NCBI GenBank assembly: GCA_963920575.1
Contig: OY986972.1
Location: 23,856,672 to 23,920,671, forward strand
From: Narthecium ossifragum
Taxonomy: Eukaryota > Streptophyta > Magnoliopsida > Dioscoreales > Nartheciaceae
Length of the DNA: 64,000 nucleotides
Direction of reading: 5' to 3'
Below the pieces are notes generated by a model. It was not told where the DNA came from. It saw only the letters and a program-made list of their open reading frames with translations, and searched no databases. Below are positions 10,963 through 22,459 of the stretch, one piece after another; the first letter of the stretch is position 1; the number at the start of each line of letters is the position of its first letter. Position numbers and translations under genes: made by a program.

Positions 10963-11962
10963 TCAAGGGGATTAAGGGATTACGGTTAGAAAAGTAGGGT
11001 TAAAGAGTGGAGATAAACTTATTCCCAACTTAGTGTTTGGCGATAAATAGTAATGATTGTTTGGGATAAGGAAATAGTCTTTGGGGGTAGTGGGTGGGAT
11101 AAGGGTAGGATTTGTACTTAATACCAAAAATACCCTTATACATAATGTATTCAGAATTATATTAATTTAATTATGAGAATGTCGACATGCCTCCAGATCC
11201 GTCTGTTAATTATACGAAAATTATATTACTACATACAAGTGATTAATAAATTAACATTATATTATCATGTGTGAGGTTTAAAATGACGTCAACTCATTTT
11301 AAAATAGCGTATATAATATACCACAAAATGTAATGTGTCAAAATCATATATCAATCAACCCAAACTGCATGTTGATAATTCTCTAGAAATAATCTTCATG
11401 CCAACCCACCACCAATACACTGGATGCGATCAAGTTAAATAGCTATCATTGGTTATCGGGAAAGATGGTGTGAGGGTACTGTAATAATTGACATGCTCGT
11501 CGTGATTATTCGATATAAAAACGTTGGGTTTGAATACTGGGGTATGTACTCTTTCTTAACCTGGGATATCCCTGGCTTAGTCTCCGGCAAAATAAAATGT
11601 TTGCTTAACTAGTTTTATAAATTATAGAAAGTATATTTAAAAGGGATTTATTAGAGACATTGGATTCCCTTTACGATTGCTAATAATAAATCATTGGAAT
11701 TTTCTTCTTTAGGTACACTAGATCCACAAGGACCACAACGTGATTTAGATGCCCACTTCCAGACATCCTCGGATTACTTTAGTTAGTCTCTGAACTTACG
11801 TGGCAGACATTGACTGGATCACGTCCCGCGCGATTTACTTCCCAATAGCGTGACGTCCATTTTTGCCAGGCAAATGTTCCAAGTTAACTAATCTCCTCCT
11901 CGGCTGCTTTCCCTCTGTTTAGGTCTCCCTCCTCTGTTCTCTTCCCTATCAAAGTATCAGTC
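10963..11962. other. Intergenic spacer
   Basis: AT-rich sequence between the MULE and the small conserved gene. No coding or structured feature recognised. Confidence 0.5.
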
Positions 11963-12241
11963 ATGGGACTCTTGTCCTGGTGGAGAAGGATCAAAGCGCC
12001 AGACGTGAACCCCAGCGGCTCGCCGGGAACCACCACGACGCCGGAGTCATGGGCCCATCAAGCCGCCGAGGTGAAGCAAGTGCCGGACTTGACATTGTTC
12101 GAGTTCGGCTGGGCAGCAGCCTACCCAGAGCAAGTGACCGTCGTCGGGTATTGCCCGGTCTCGGCTGAGCTCGAACCATGCCAGTGGGCGATCCTCCCGG
12201 CGAAGACTCCGAAAGCTCCTCGGTTCCGCATAGTCTTCTAA
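11963..12241 (+). CDS. Small conserved plant protein of unknown function, 92 aa
   Basis: A single-exon ORF starting MGLLSWWRR and ending PRFRIVF. The order of motifs (MGLLSWW leader; LTLFEFG; VTVVGYCPVS; LEPCQWAILPA; APRFRIVF) matches a widespread small plant family that I recognise only as uncharacterised; some members are labelled allergen-like. There is no signal peptide or membrane helix. The ATG has a purine at -3 (cagtcATGG) and is the first one after a pyrimidine-rich leader. The codon-complete frame and conserved C-terminus argue that it is real. I assign no function. Confidence 0.75.
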   Translation: MGLLSWWRRIKAPDVNPSGSPGTTTTPESWAHQAAEVKQVPDLTLFEFGWAAAYPEQVTVVGYCPVSAELEPCQWAILPAKTPKAPRFRIVF

Positions 12242-12547
12242 ATTATGATCATCTAATATAAATAAAAGCACCTGATATATTGTCTCTCATGTAGAAAAGA
12301 TGAGAAATTTCGTACTCATTGAACCATGATATCATCTGGTTTTAGTTTTTCTCATGTTAATTTGTTCATCTCAAGTTCAAGATTGATGGAATTATTCGCC
12401 ACTCTGTTTTTTGTATTCCTTTCATTTGGAGCATCAGATCTTATTAGATTCTATATGTTTTCTTTGGAAACATTGTTCATAATATGTCAATCTTTAGTCA
12501 CTATCTGTTAGAGAATTTTACATTAAAACGACAATTATTGCAGCCAT
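12242..12547. other. Spacer, 3' flanks of convergent genes
   Basis: AT-rich, with no feature recognised beyond likely 3' UTR sequence. Confidence 0.4.
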
Positions 12548-13598
12548 TCATTGGTATTCAGATTCCTTGGGCTCCATAGCATTGCCATCCGAACCATTCT
12601 TTGGGATTTTTATCTCCAGAAGGCTTTCATCATGGACCAGTGCCTCCATTCTTTTCCAGTTAGCATCTTCCGGCAGCTCGATTCGCCTTACGAATCCATG
12701 CTCCCACCACTGGCCGTTCCTCCAGTCCCTCGCCTCTGCTTCTCTGTTCCTCCACTGCCCACTGATCTCCATCACCTTCCCCCTCTCGCCGGCGACCTCA
12801 ACTTCGCACTTCTTGGCGCCTATTTCGCAAACAACAGCACCGGTGTTACTGTTTGCAATCGAGGATAACCAATCTTCTCAGCAACTAGCATCCATATTGA
12901 GAGACAGAACTGTTAGAATACTATTACAGTGATTGAATTCCTCTCCCATCGGTTTAAGTTTCCAGGACAATCGGTGAATCAACATGATATAGAGCAGAAG
13001 TCATGAGTTTGAACTGTGATTCAATAGAGATAAACGACAACTAACGAGGCAGCAAACTTTTGCTAAACAACGAAATTGGAAGGTTGAGAAGCTTTGCTAA
13101 ACAACAGAGGAAGAACAGGGAGCACAAGATTTTTTTGTGTGAAACCTATTTTATTGATGTTTTTTTGACAACGCTAATAAGTGTTACAATTCAGTTCTTA
13201 CATGAACAAAGAATTGCGTAGTATTCTGAGTTACTGTGAAGCATTCACAAACAGATTCAACCTTCAAATAGAGAGTGTTTGAGAGACTTACCTGGAATTT
13301 CGGCTCTGAAGACATACTCCCCAGCTGTGTCTAGCCACTCAACACTGCACTTAGAGCTGCTTCGGAGGCCGGAAAGTAGGACTTCGGAGTCGAAATCCCA
13401 CAAAGGGAAGGCATCAGCCGGATCGAAGAACTTCCCGAACAGCAGGGGGCTGAACAGGGAGCCCTCTCCGAAGACCCTGCGTGCTGCATCCCCTCCGCGA
13501 GCGATGAACGAATCGAAGGCGTCTTCGGTCAGCGAGACTCGCCATCGCTGTGAATTATGGTCGACCGGCCGGACTTCCAGCACCCTCCCGGGCGGCAT
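12548..13598 (-). CDS. Small heat shock protein, Hsp20/alpha-crystallin family (about 21-22 kDa)
   Basis: An ATP-independent chaperone of the plant 21-22 kDa Hsp20 class. Exon 1 is 13292-13598 and exon 2 is 12548-12819, joined in phase 1 across a ~470-bp GT-AG intron, giving 192 residues. The N-terminal arm starts MPPGRVLEVRPVDHNSQRW and contains FSPLLFGKFFDP. The alpha-crystallin domain runs from about residue 88 (VEWLDTAGEYVFRAEIPG) through VMEISGQWRNREAEARDWR, GFVRRIELPEDANW and the terminal beta strand SLLEIKIPK. I chose the acceptor at 12820-12821 because it restores the AEIPG-AKKCEVEV continuity; acceptors further upstream give a stop or a poor fit. The C-terminus is a short acidic tail. 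Heat-shock elements upstream are not clear enough to call. Confidence 0.88.
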
Positions 13599-15059
13599 TT
13601 GCGGAGAGTTAGCAACGGAGTTGGCTACTGGATTCTTCTTATAGTGGTAAGGCCAACTTTTACAAAAGAAGAGGACTGATTCCTTTTGAATTGCTCAGGG
13701 AATATTTCCTATAGTCTAGAGATCACTCATAGTGCTCATCTTGATCAGGTGTGCCACAAAAGTCAGAGCAGTTTCAACCATCCGATGATCAACTTTTATG
13801 ATGATCTTGCAATGTGTATATGGGTATATATCTTGGATGCAGCTGATGAGTATTAGAATCCTTATCTCTTTCACTCAGGCAAAGCATAAGATTCCAACAA
13901 TTATTAAAAGAAGTGCACAAATAGTTCTCTTGGATTGTTCCACAGATTGTTCATAGAAAAATGAGTTTCTCACACGCAAAAAGTTTTGTATACATGACCA
14001 CGTGACATGTGTAATGTACATGTCCTCTAATCGATAGTGAGATACCGATTGGTTGATCTAGTCTATCGATAGATTGACTACATCTACCGATGAACTAAAT
14101 CAATCAATCAATATCTCACTTCCGATTCGAGAGCATGTGTGATGTACATGCTCTGACCTATATACACAAATCACGACTCTTCTTACACTGTTAGAACTCT
14201 TGAAACTTGAGTCCTTTGCAGACAAAAGATGATTGATTGAATGAGATTATCTCATAATGGTATCAGCAACTTTACAAAACAGTGCTACCCTCTCCTTGAA
14301 CAAACTTAAAATGAATCCAACTCTTGGATTTTGTCGATCATGAGTACTAATACGTGAATATTGAACTAAAAGAGTGGAGTGACTAACAGAACTCTTGACC
14401 CATGGCCATACTCTGATATCATTTAAAACAGCAAGTACTTTCTATGACCCATACATGAACCATTTCACTCTCAAACTTAAACAACTCCTTGTAGGCTGTC
14501 ACCCCATGGATACATTCATGAAAGTTCATGATTGTTCTTGCATGATGATCAAATGGCACAGAATGACAACAATCATGATCCAACTCCTATTGTCAAAAGG
14601 GATTAACCTGACCTACACATAAAGATCTCCACTAGCTTCCAACTTTAAACATCCAAAGAAAACCTTTCTGACCACCATGGAGATCACAATGACTTGAACC
14701 AGATCACCACCGGTTAATTCTTTTTTTTTTAATCCACTGTGGAGAAAAATAAAAGTTGGTCAGTTGGTGATGCCAAGCTTTCCTTGTTCCCCATGACAAG
14801 GAATCCCAGCTAAGAAATCAAAGAAGCAAAGATAAAAGCAGAAACAAAGGTAGAAAGCATCTCTGCAAAGCCATTCTCTTTGCCAAATCAATGAACAAAT
14901 TAGCAATATCACAGCTCTCCTCTTTAGCTTTACTCATATTCTCAGCATGCTAGCTGGGCTTCCTTCTTTTCATATCAAAGAAGCGATATAGCACTCACTC
15001 AATTTAAGAAGACTCCTCTCTTCTCCAACTGTCACCCTAATCCCTCACTTCTTGCAACC
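13599..15059. other. Intergenic spacer with MITE-like copy B
   Basis: Upstream region of both the Hsp20 gene (minus strand) and the DUF1218 gene (plus strand). Apart from the palindromic element at 14004-14155, no coding or repeat feature is recognised. Confidence 0.5.
14004..14155. repeat. Palindrome-rich MITE-like element, copy B
   Basis: About 150 bp with inverted ends (GACATGTGTAATGTACATGTC near the left, GCATGTGTGATGTACATGC near the right) and inner hairpins around ATCGATAG and TACCGAT. It is related to 1375-1610 and 44795-45023. Confidence 0.55.
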
Positions 15060-15793
15060 ATGATCGTCTCGAGGGGCGGCGGAGTTCTCGTCTGCCTCCT
15101 GATCTTGGCCTTGGACATAGTTGCTGGTGTTCTAGGAATAGAAGCTGAGATAGCTCAAAACAAGGCAATTAACCATTAATTGTTGTAGAGTTAAGATGAT
15201 CTTGATCTCAAAGCTTGGTTTCTAACTTGAGTGTTCTGTTTGTAGGGAAAACACTTCAGGGCCTTCTTCATTGAGTGCAAGGAGCCAATTCATGAGGCTT
15301 ACAGACTTGGCCTTGCAGCAGCCATTCTCTTAGGATTGGCCCATGCAGTGGCCACCTTGCTTGGTGGCTGCACCTGTATTTGTTCCAAGGGGGAGTTTGA
15401 TAGGTCTTCAGCCAACAGGCAAATGGCAGCAGGCACCTTGATCATCTCATGGTAATTACTACTTCTAAAGTTTGACAAAATTCATGATGGATATGATCAG
15501 GATCATTTAATTGGTTCAAAAACTAACTGTTCGCATGCATGGATATGATCAGGATCATCTTTGCAGTGGCGGGCACCATGCTAATTGTAGGAGCACTGTC
15601 TAACGCAAGGTCCAGTGCTTCTTGTCAGCTGGCTCACCGTCATTTCTTGTCTATTGGAGGCATCTTGTGCTTTGTTCATGCTCTGTTTTGTGTGGCATAC
15701 TACGTTTCAGCCTCGGCGGCCATACTGGAAGCACGGATGATGATGAATCGCAGGGAAGTTCCAACCCACACTGCTACAAGAGGACAGGCTTGA
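15060..15793 (+). CDS. DUF1218 membrane protein (MODIFYING WALL LIGNIN-like)
   Basis: DUF1218 proteins are small four-helix membrane proteins; Arabidopsis MWL1 and MWL2 of this family affect lignification and secondary walls. I read three exons: 15060-15164, 15246-15451 and 15553-15793, giving 183 residues. Helix 1 is GGGVLVCLLILALDIVAGVLG. Exon 2 carries GKHFRAFFIECKEPIHEAYRLGLAAAILLGLAHAVATLLGGCTC. Exon 3 carries the last two helices with conserved Cys residues. Intron 1 has no usable GT donor before the in-frame TAA; the only fitting junction is AAG|GCAATT, a GC-AG intron in phase 0. Intron 2 is GT-AG in phase 2. The protein is complete and open. Confidence 0.9.
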
Positions 15794-16630
15794 TGCATCC
15801 CACTACCCCTTATCTAAACTATTGTTCATGGATTCTATATATCCTTGCATCCTGTAGTAAATTTGTTACTAAAAAAAAGGAAATCATCTCCTGCGTGTTT
15901 GATTCATTACGACTTTGTTGTAATTTTAAGTAATTTAGTATTTTGTCGTCTATTTCTATTACTATAAATGGAAATTTCTTGAGAATATTACATAAAAGCT
16001 GACCAAATGATGAGTTTTTAGAACGTAACATGCCCAATCTCAGCCCAACCCGCGTTTCATCAGGCCCCGGCCCATAGTTACATAAAAACAAGGCCTTTTC
16101 GTTGCGGACGGGCCTGGATCCATTGCCAAAACTCTGTGACTAATTTATCGACCAAGGCCGATCCATGGATAAGATTAGTTTCGTCCAGCCCAAAACTTAT
16201 CTGCTTGAGTGTGCTCGGCTCTTCAAACCTCTTGTTTAGATTCGAGGGATCGTCAAGATTTGAGGAACTAATATAAAATTTCATAAGATTCTTTAACTTT
16301 TTTTTTTTTTCATATAGAAGTTCCTTTTGTGACATTTATCGGATCCAAGCTTGGATAGGTGGATCTCCTTTTGTGACATTTCGGATCCAAGCCTGGATAG
16401 TTGGATCTACATAAAACACGGTGACATGGGCCGCGTGAGCAACTAACTAATAAGACAAACAGAATCCAAATAAAGTCATCTACTCGAATCTTACCTCCAA
16501 ACTAAAACGGAACAAAACATCCGCATCCAACCGTCCACTCCATTCTAGATCAACAGCGAACAGATTGCAATCCGTGTGCTCTCTTCTCATTGGCTGGGGC
16601 AAGACCCATCTCCTCCACCGCCTCTGCATC
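15794..16630. other. Intergenic spacer upstream of histone H2A
   Basis: AT-rich, with no gene. A short imperfect tandem repeat of about 45 bp occurs at 16325-16408 (core CCTTTTGTGACATTT followed by CGGATCCAAGC and GGATAG). Confidence 0.5.
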
Positions 16631-16638
16631 TATAAATA
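16631..16638 (+). promoter_or_regulatory. Probable TATA box of histone H2A
   Basis: TATAAATA lies 109 bp upstream of the H2A start codon, a sensible distance with a ~75-bp leader. No classic histone octamer is evident. Confidence 0.6.
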
Positions 16639-16746
16639 ACTCCCATGGATGGGAACCCGAACGCAACACCTGCGCCTTTGTACGCCGAAAACCCTTCCTT
16701 TCTCGATCGCTCTCACGAACCCTAGAGGAGGTCTTGTTGGTCGGCC

Positions 16747-17664
16747 ATGGCTGGGAGGGGCAAGGCAATAGGGTCGGGCGCGGCGAAGAAGTCGACGTCT
16801 CGGAGTAGCAAGGCGGGGCTTCAGTTCCCCGTGGGGAGGATCGCGAGGTTCCTAAAGGCTGGGAAGTATGCTGAGCGAGTTGGGGCCGGTGCTCCGGTGT
16901 ACCTTGCGGCTGTTCTAGAGTATCTCGCCGCCGAGGTATAGTTGTTTTTATCCTTGGATTTGATCTTTGGGTATTCTTGGGAAGATTTTTCTTTTGGTTC
17001 AAATTTGGAATTTGATGGTTTGGGTTGATATGGTCGTCTATTTGATGAATTCTTGCAAAAGATGTCTTCTTTTTTTTGTCAATATGTTCCTTTTTTCCAA
17101 AATTTTCGAAACCCTAGTTCTATCGAAATCCAACTATGTGCTTTGTTTTTGGCTTTCAAGTTTATGAACTCTATTCTTGCATGGTTCGTATCCGTGATTT
17201 AGATATGTAATTTTCTCTAATTCATTAATTTTCCGTTGATGATATAGATTCTATATATCAATGGTTGTCAAAAGTTCTATTTTGGGGTTATTTTTTGTGA
17301 TTTTTCTTGTAGTCGGAGCTCTCGTTTCTTAGGTATCTGGAGATCAAATTAGTTCCAAAAATATGCTTTTTTTCAAGTTATAATCCCCTTAAATTACTCC
17401 AAAAAAAAACTCACGGATTGCTTGGGATTCGCAACACACCAGGTCCTGGAATTGGCTGGGAATGCGGCAAGGGATAACAAGAAGACCAGGATAGTACCTC
17501 GCCACATCCAGCTCGCGGTGAGGAACGACGAGGAGCTGTCGAAACTCCTAGGGGCGGTGACCATCGCCAACGGCGGCGTGATGCCCAACATCCACAACCT
17601 CCTCCTCCCCAAGAAGACTGGCTCCGGCTCCTCCAAGTCCGCCGCCGCCGATGATGAGAGCTAG
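16747..17664 (+). CDS. Histone H2A (canonical type, intron-containing)
   Basis: A core nucleosomal histone. Exon 1 is 16747-16935 and exon 2 is 17443-17664, joined in phase 0 across a 507-bp GT-AG intron, giving 136 residues. The N-tail [15 protein letters not shown] is followed by the H2A fold block [14 protein letters not shown], the acidic-patch helix region [24 protein letters not shown] and [31 protein letters not shown]. The tail ends [14 protein letters not shown]. It lacks the SQ(E/D)-hydrophobic end of H2A.X and the SPKK motifs of H2A.W, and the docking domain is not H2A.Z-like. One intron after the AAEV block is usual for plant H2A genes. Confidence 0.96.
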
Positions 17665-20141
17665 ACTTCTCTCTGTCTTCCTTACTGCTTTCCCCTATCT
17701 TCTCTTTTCTTAGCTCTTTTTAGCTTGTAGATTAAATAGAGAGATTGATGCTCTAGCTTTCCCTTTGGTAGATGAGTAATTTTATAGAGAGATTTGTTAT
17801 AGGCCTACAAAAAAAATGTGGTACGGTAATCGATCTCGTATGACAAAATTACTCCTTGTCCCCCAACTCGTTGCCGATCCCTTTGTCCGTTGCTGTCGGT
17901 CGCGATCCCACAGTCCATCATTGTATGTCGCAATCTTGTTGCCGTTCCCATTGTTGTTCGTTGCCTCGATCTGACGGAGCTGGAGGTCTCGTCGAACGTT
18001 GATATGAGCTTGCCACCTTGATCTGAGTTTGCCGGCCGTCATGATGTCGTCAGGTGAGATCCGCCGCCTATTGTTGTTTCCTTGGTGGATGTCGTGGTCC
18101 CCGACTAGCAGAGCACCCATGAGATCAGGGTTGGAGGTCTCGTTGAACGCCAATCCGAGCTTCTCTTTGCCTATTGCTTGAGGTCGTCGTCCTCAACTAA
18201 CAGAACACCCATGAGCTCTTGCGACTGCGCCTCTCGTATATTTGCCGTATTCGTCAACCAATGGCTCAATTCACTCTGGTGGATTAACTCCAAAAGACCT
18301 CACGACCTCTCTTATGTTTAACCTCTAACAAACCCTCTTCTTCGATGATCAACCTCTGCTGAGTTGTTAGCTATCATATCATTATTTCTTTAGAACAAGA
18401 GGAAAAGAAGGAAAAAAAAAAAAAATCATGTAGGATAGAAGAAACAAGGGGGACAAATAGAAAGTAATTTTGAAGGTAACTTGTGATTTCATCATCAAGA
18501 GCTCAAGTTAATTCTCATTTTCTTTATAAAAAGTAATTTGTCATAATTGTGGATAATAACCAGTAAAATATAGGAAATAAGAGGGGAAAATAGGAAAGTA
18601 ATTTGTTTCCATGATTTCATCATCGAGAACTTAAGTTACTTTCCATCTATTTTATAAAAAGTAACTTGTCATAATTGTGAATAATAATGGAATAATTGTG
18701 ACAAGTTACTTTCCATTAGTTTAATTTGACAAATTACTTTTCACTCGTGAAAAGTTACTTTCCACAGTACTAACATTTACAATATGAAAAGTAATTTATA
18801 ATAAATATGGATAATAATATAATAATTGTGAAAAATAATTGAAGTTAGTTTCCATTAGTTTAATTTGAAAACTAACTCACAAACATTTCACGATTTCATT
18901 ATTGAGACTCTAGTTACTTTCTACTATATATTTTTCACTAATTTCATTAGTTAATTCGGATCCGCTTAAACAGGTCGATCCATGTCGGCCCCGGACCTCG
19001 TCAACTCTGTGAAGTGTGTCATAGTCGAGTCGGCGACATCATCAGGAACTCAAGTTACTTTCCACAATTCTAATTAGCAACTTTCCATAATTCAAGTTGG
19101 ATATTTTTCCGTATTTTACACCTATTTTTTCAGACATTTTTTCCCATGTTTTTCCAACAATTTTTCCTATTTTCTGACTTTTTTTTGCTATTTTTCTACC
19201 GTTTTTTTTTTGTTTTTAGTTTACCTTTTTCTCTCTCCTCTCACCTTTTCTCTTCCTTCACAGCCGACGCCCCCGAGTTCATTCTCCCCAAGACCATTAT
19301 TTCATCATCGATAACTCAAGTTATTTTCCGCTCATGGTAAGTTACTTTCCGCTCGTGGTAAGTTGCTTTCCACAGTACTAATATTTACAATATAGAAAGT
19401 AATTAACTTCTAATAAATGTGGATAGTAATGTAATAATTGTGAAAAATAACTTTAGTTAGTTTCAATTAGTTTAATTTGAAAAGTAACTCACAAACTTTT
19501 CACGATTTTATCATTGAGACTCTAGTTATACCCACACCCGAAGTTGTGCCTGGAGACTGCTCAAAATTGTTGACACCCGTTTCCCGGGTTTTGGACCCGT
19601 TTCCCACCTTCTTCTTCCTCTGCTTCCTCCTCCTCCTCTCCCTCCTCCTCTTCCTCCTCTTCTTCTTCCTCCTCCTCTTCTTCTTTCTTCCACATGTGCT
19701 ATACAACTTAAGAACAGTCTTACCAGAGAAGGTATTAATCCGTCATCCATAGCTTGGCAGATCATCTGAACCAGGTTATGCCAGAAATTATTCATAGCAT
19801 AGAGAACTTTGTACCTTCATAGCTGGGCTACCCTTTTTCTTTTATTTGGCTTTTTAGCCGGCATAAATATGCGGATCCAGACGAGAATAGCGTATATAAT
19901 TAAGCAACTGAAAAACGACCAGACCACACTTGATTTATGTGGTTAAAGTACCCAGCCATTTCGCGTCAGATGTTACCATGATTTCACTATCATCGACTTC
20001 TTTTCCACCATCCAACTGCTACCCACACCCGAAGCTGTGCCTGAAGACTACTCAAAATTGTTGACACCTATTCTGCTTTGATAGGGGTTATGGATCCCCA
20101 CATTTCAAAAAAACAAGCCTTTCCAATGATAAAAAGGATTC
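17665..20141. other. Gene-free AT-rich spacer with diverged direct repeats
   Basis: No supportable gene. The part from about 17815 to 18330 is less AT-rich and not recognised. 18440-19530 holds repeated AAGTTACTTTCCA-type motifs. A pyrimidine tract lies at 19610-19690. A ~48-bp phrase at 19529-19577 recurs at 20021-20069. Confidence 0.5.
18440..19530. repeat. AT-rich direct and inverted repeats (AAGTTACTTTCC motif)
   Basis: A ~150-bp block at about 18755-18915 recurs in direct orientation at about 19350-19530 (shared phrases: CACAGTACTAA, TTTACAATAT, ATAATTGTGAAAAATAA, CACAAAC, GAGACTCTAGTTA). Shorter copies of AAGTAACTTGTCATAATTGTG and its reverse complement surround them. The class is not identified; it is possibly a nested MITE or satellite-like remnant. 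Confidence 0.5.
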
Positions 20142-20339
20142 TCATGCCCAAAAAATTCTCATTGTCCTGGAGACTTGGATGCGGTAAAATGGGCAACGTG
20201 AAACAGCAGATGAGCATATCTGGCAGAGGACATGGCCACAAGGCACAATTGCCACATTGACCTCTGCACTTAAGCAAACTCGACGTGACCATGCTGTCTT
20301 AGCAGCGTCAGATTCTTTCGTTGCGGCATCGGTCTTTTC
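20142..20339 (-). pseudogene. Decayed C-terminal C3HC4 RING finger fragment
   Basis: One exon-like segment, preceded by a TTCCTGATTGCAG acceptor, encodes EKTDAATKESDAAKTAW, then a RING remnant around VCLSAEVN, VPCGHVLC, ICSSAV and RCPF, then VSRTMRIF and a stop. This layout matches the extreme C-terminus of the large plant sacsin-like RING proteins. The first zinc ligand is Arg (SRRVC where CxxC is expected) and the last is Tyr (CPFY where CPFC is expected), so the finger cannot fold normally. It sits beside a long Glu-coding tract with no other exons I can recognise except a possible piece near 20705-20745. A gene fragment is the best reading. Confidence 0.6.
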
Positions 20340-20488
20340 CTGCAATCAGGAAAAGAGAATCACTGATTAAATCCTGTTTGAAAGGACATGCATCTACTTG
20401 CTTATGAGGACAAACAATGCAACAAAGATGACTGAACACAGTATGTGCATATCTCTTCCATCTCCTTCCTGAAAAGGAAAGCAAGCAT

Positions 20489-20700
20489 TTCGGATTCCTC
20501 TTCTTCTTCCTCCCCTTCTTCTTCTCCCTTTTTCTTCTTCTTCTTCTTCTTCTTCTTCTTCTTCTCCTCCTCTTCCTTCTCTTCTTCCTCCTCCTCCTCT
20601 TTCTCCTCTTCTTCTTCCTCCTCCCCTTCTTCTTCTCCCTTCTTCTTCTCCTCCTCCTCTTCCTCCTCTTCTCCCTCCTCCTCCTCTTCTTCTTCCTCTG
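20489..20700. repeat. (CTT/CCT)n pyrimidine tract
   Basis: About 210 bp made almost only of C and T on the plus strand, mostly CTT, CCT and TCC triplets. On the minus strand it reads as poly-Glu or poly-Arg/Lys, which explains the long charged ORFs there. A shorter similar tract is at 19610-19690. Confidence 0.9.
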
Positions 20701-20749
20701 CATGCACGCTGACGTCACCAGTTTGCCGTCAAGCCACATGACGCCGTTC

Positions 20750-21233
20750 GGAGGCTCGGATCACTTTGCTCTGGTCTTATAACTTAATAGTATTAAATTG
20801 CAAATCCCAAACTTGGTGGTACCAAAGTACATTTCTGGGAAAATACGTGGTACCGGAATACAAAAATCCCTTTAATATAAAGCTTTATAGGTTGGGCCAT
20901 GTATAGTCCCCAACAGCGTTTACTGCTCTTTTCCCACACTATGTTCCTTGGAGAACTAAAAAAAAAACGCATTGTCTCGTCTCAGTCCATGAATTCTTTC
21001 GATGTTGTCTCTTAAGCGTGCATTTGAGTAGACACCATGCATTCGAGTTCTAAGGAACTTGAGCATTTCTCATATATCTACTAGAATATTTCACTAGATC
21101 TTATGAAAAATTAATTTGTCTGAGGATGTTCTTGCATGATGATTTCACAAAGTCATTCCAAAAAGGATTTGAAAGGAAATTGTGTGTTGGCTTTAATTAA
21201 TTCATAAAAATGCTGAGATCATGAATAATGATC
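20750..21233. other. Spacer before the segmental duplication
   Basis: AT-rich, nothing recognised. Confidence 0.4.
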
Positions 21234-21690
21234 ATTCTTCAACTTTCTGTTTTCTTGGATGAAGATTCAAAGAATGAACTAATTTAAGTCTGATTGGTTG
21301 GATTGGCACCAAACCAATGAATCAGCTTCTATGTAGATGATGTGCCAATCAGGATATTCAAGAACAGCAAGGACTTGGGAGTGAGGTTCCCCTTCAACCA
21401 GCCGATGAAGATCTACTCTAGCCTGTGGAACGCCGACGACTGGGCGACGAGGGGCGGCCTCGAGAAGACCGACTGGAGCAAGGCCCCCTTCGTCGCCTCC
21501 TACCGCGGCTTCAACGTCGACAGCTGCGAGGCCTCCACCGAGGCCAAGTTCTGCGCCACCCAGGGCATGCGCTGGTGGGACCAAAAAGAGTTCCAGGACC
21601 TCGACGGAATGCAGTACCGCCGGCTCAACTGGGTCCGTCCGAAGTACACCATCTACAACTACTACACCGATCGGTCCCGGTCCCCCGCCA

Positions 21691-22444
21691 TGTTGGGATC
21701 TTGGATGTACCGATGGTACCCAAGTTCTAGATCGTCGGTATGACGGAGAAAGACAAGACAGAGAAAGCAAACCACACAAAACACCAAGATTTACGTGGAA
21801 AACCTTTCAGCAAATCACTGAGAAGGAAAAACCACGGGGCGGAGGAGGATCTCACTATGAAAGAAGGGAATTACAAGGGTTCTTCTAGAGGAGAACAAGA
21901 CCTCTCTCTCTAGGGTTTCATGCAACAAGAAGATGACCTAAAAAGATCATAAAACCCCTATTTATATGGCCCAAGTTAATTAGGAACGGATTAAATCTCA
22001 ACCGTCCAAAAACTAATCTGCCATTTTAGGATCGATCCGAAGATGCCTTGGATCGATCCAATCCCAACTGACCATACTCACGGTCGATCTGATTGTCGAC
22101 TGTGGATGGCTCGCTGTCGACCGTGGACTTCTCGCGGTCGACCGTGGAACTATGCAGCTTTACTTGAAGGCACGACGGTCGATCCTTGTATCGTCCATGC
22201 AAAGCTTTTCCCATGACAGAAAGCAACGGTCGATGTAGCGGTCGATGTTGCGGTCGACCGTGGCTATCGTAGTGAGTGACGGTCGATCCGGCGGTCGATG
22301 TCACGGTCGACTGTCTGTATGCTTCAAGTCAAAATTGTTCCAATTCTTCACAGCTCCTCCTCTTCTCCTCTTGTGTCGCATCCAATTGTTCCCACACAAC
22401 TGGATTCCGTTTGTTGAGGTCTCATGAGGAGAGAAACCCCAACA
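21691..22444 (-). repeat. Copia 3' LTR
   Basis: Direct repeat of 27460-28213. It contains arrays of GGTCGATC/GGTCGACC words and one GGATCGATCC pair at 22029 and 22050. Immediately outside, at about 22445-22460, lies the pyrimidine complement of the polypurine tract (AACTCCCCCTTCTC). Confidence 0.95.
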
Positions 22445-22459
22445 AACTCCCCCTTCTCG

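Noticed and set aside
12820..12890. More upstream acceptor for Hsp20 exon 2
   Set aside because: It gives a stop or replaces the conserved AEIPG block; the acceptor at 12820-12821 keeps it.
17797..18153. 118-codon minus-strand ORF downstream of H2A
   Set aside because: No recognisable domain, and it lies in repetitive intergenic sequence.
20308..20739. Long Arg/Lys/Glu-rich ORFs on the minus strand
   Set aside because: They are translations of a CTT/CCT triplet tract with no conserved sequence.
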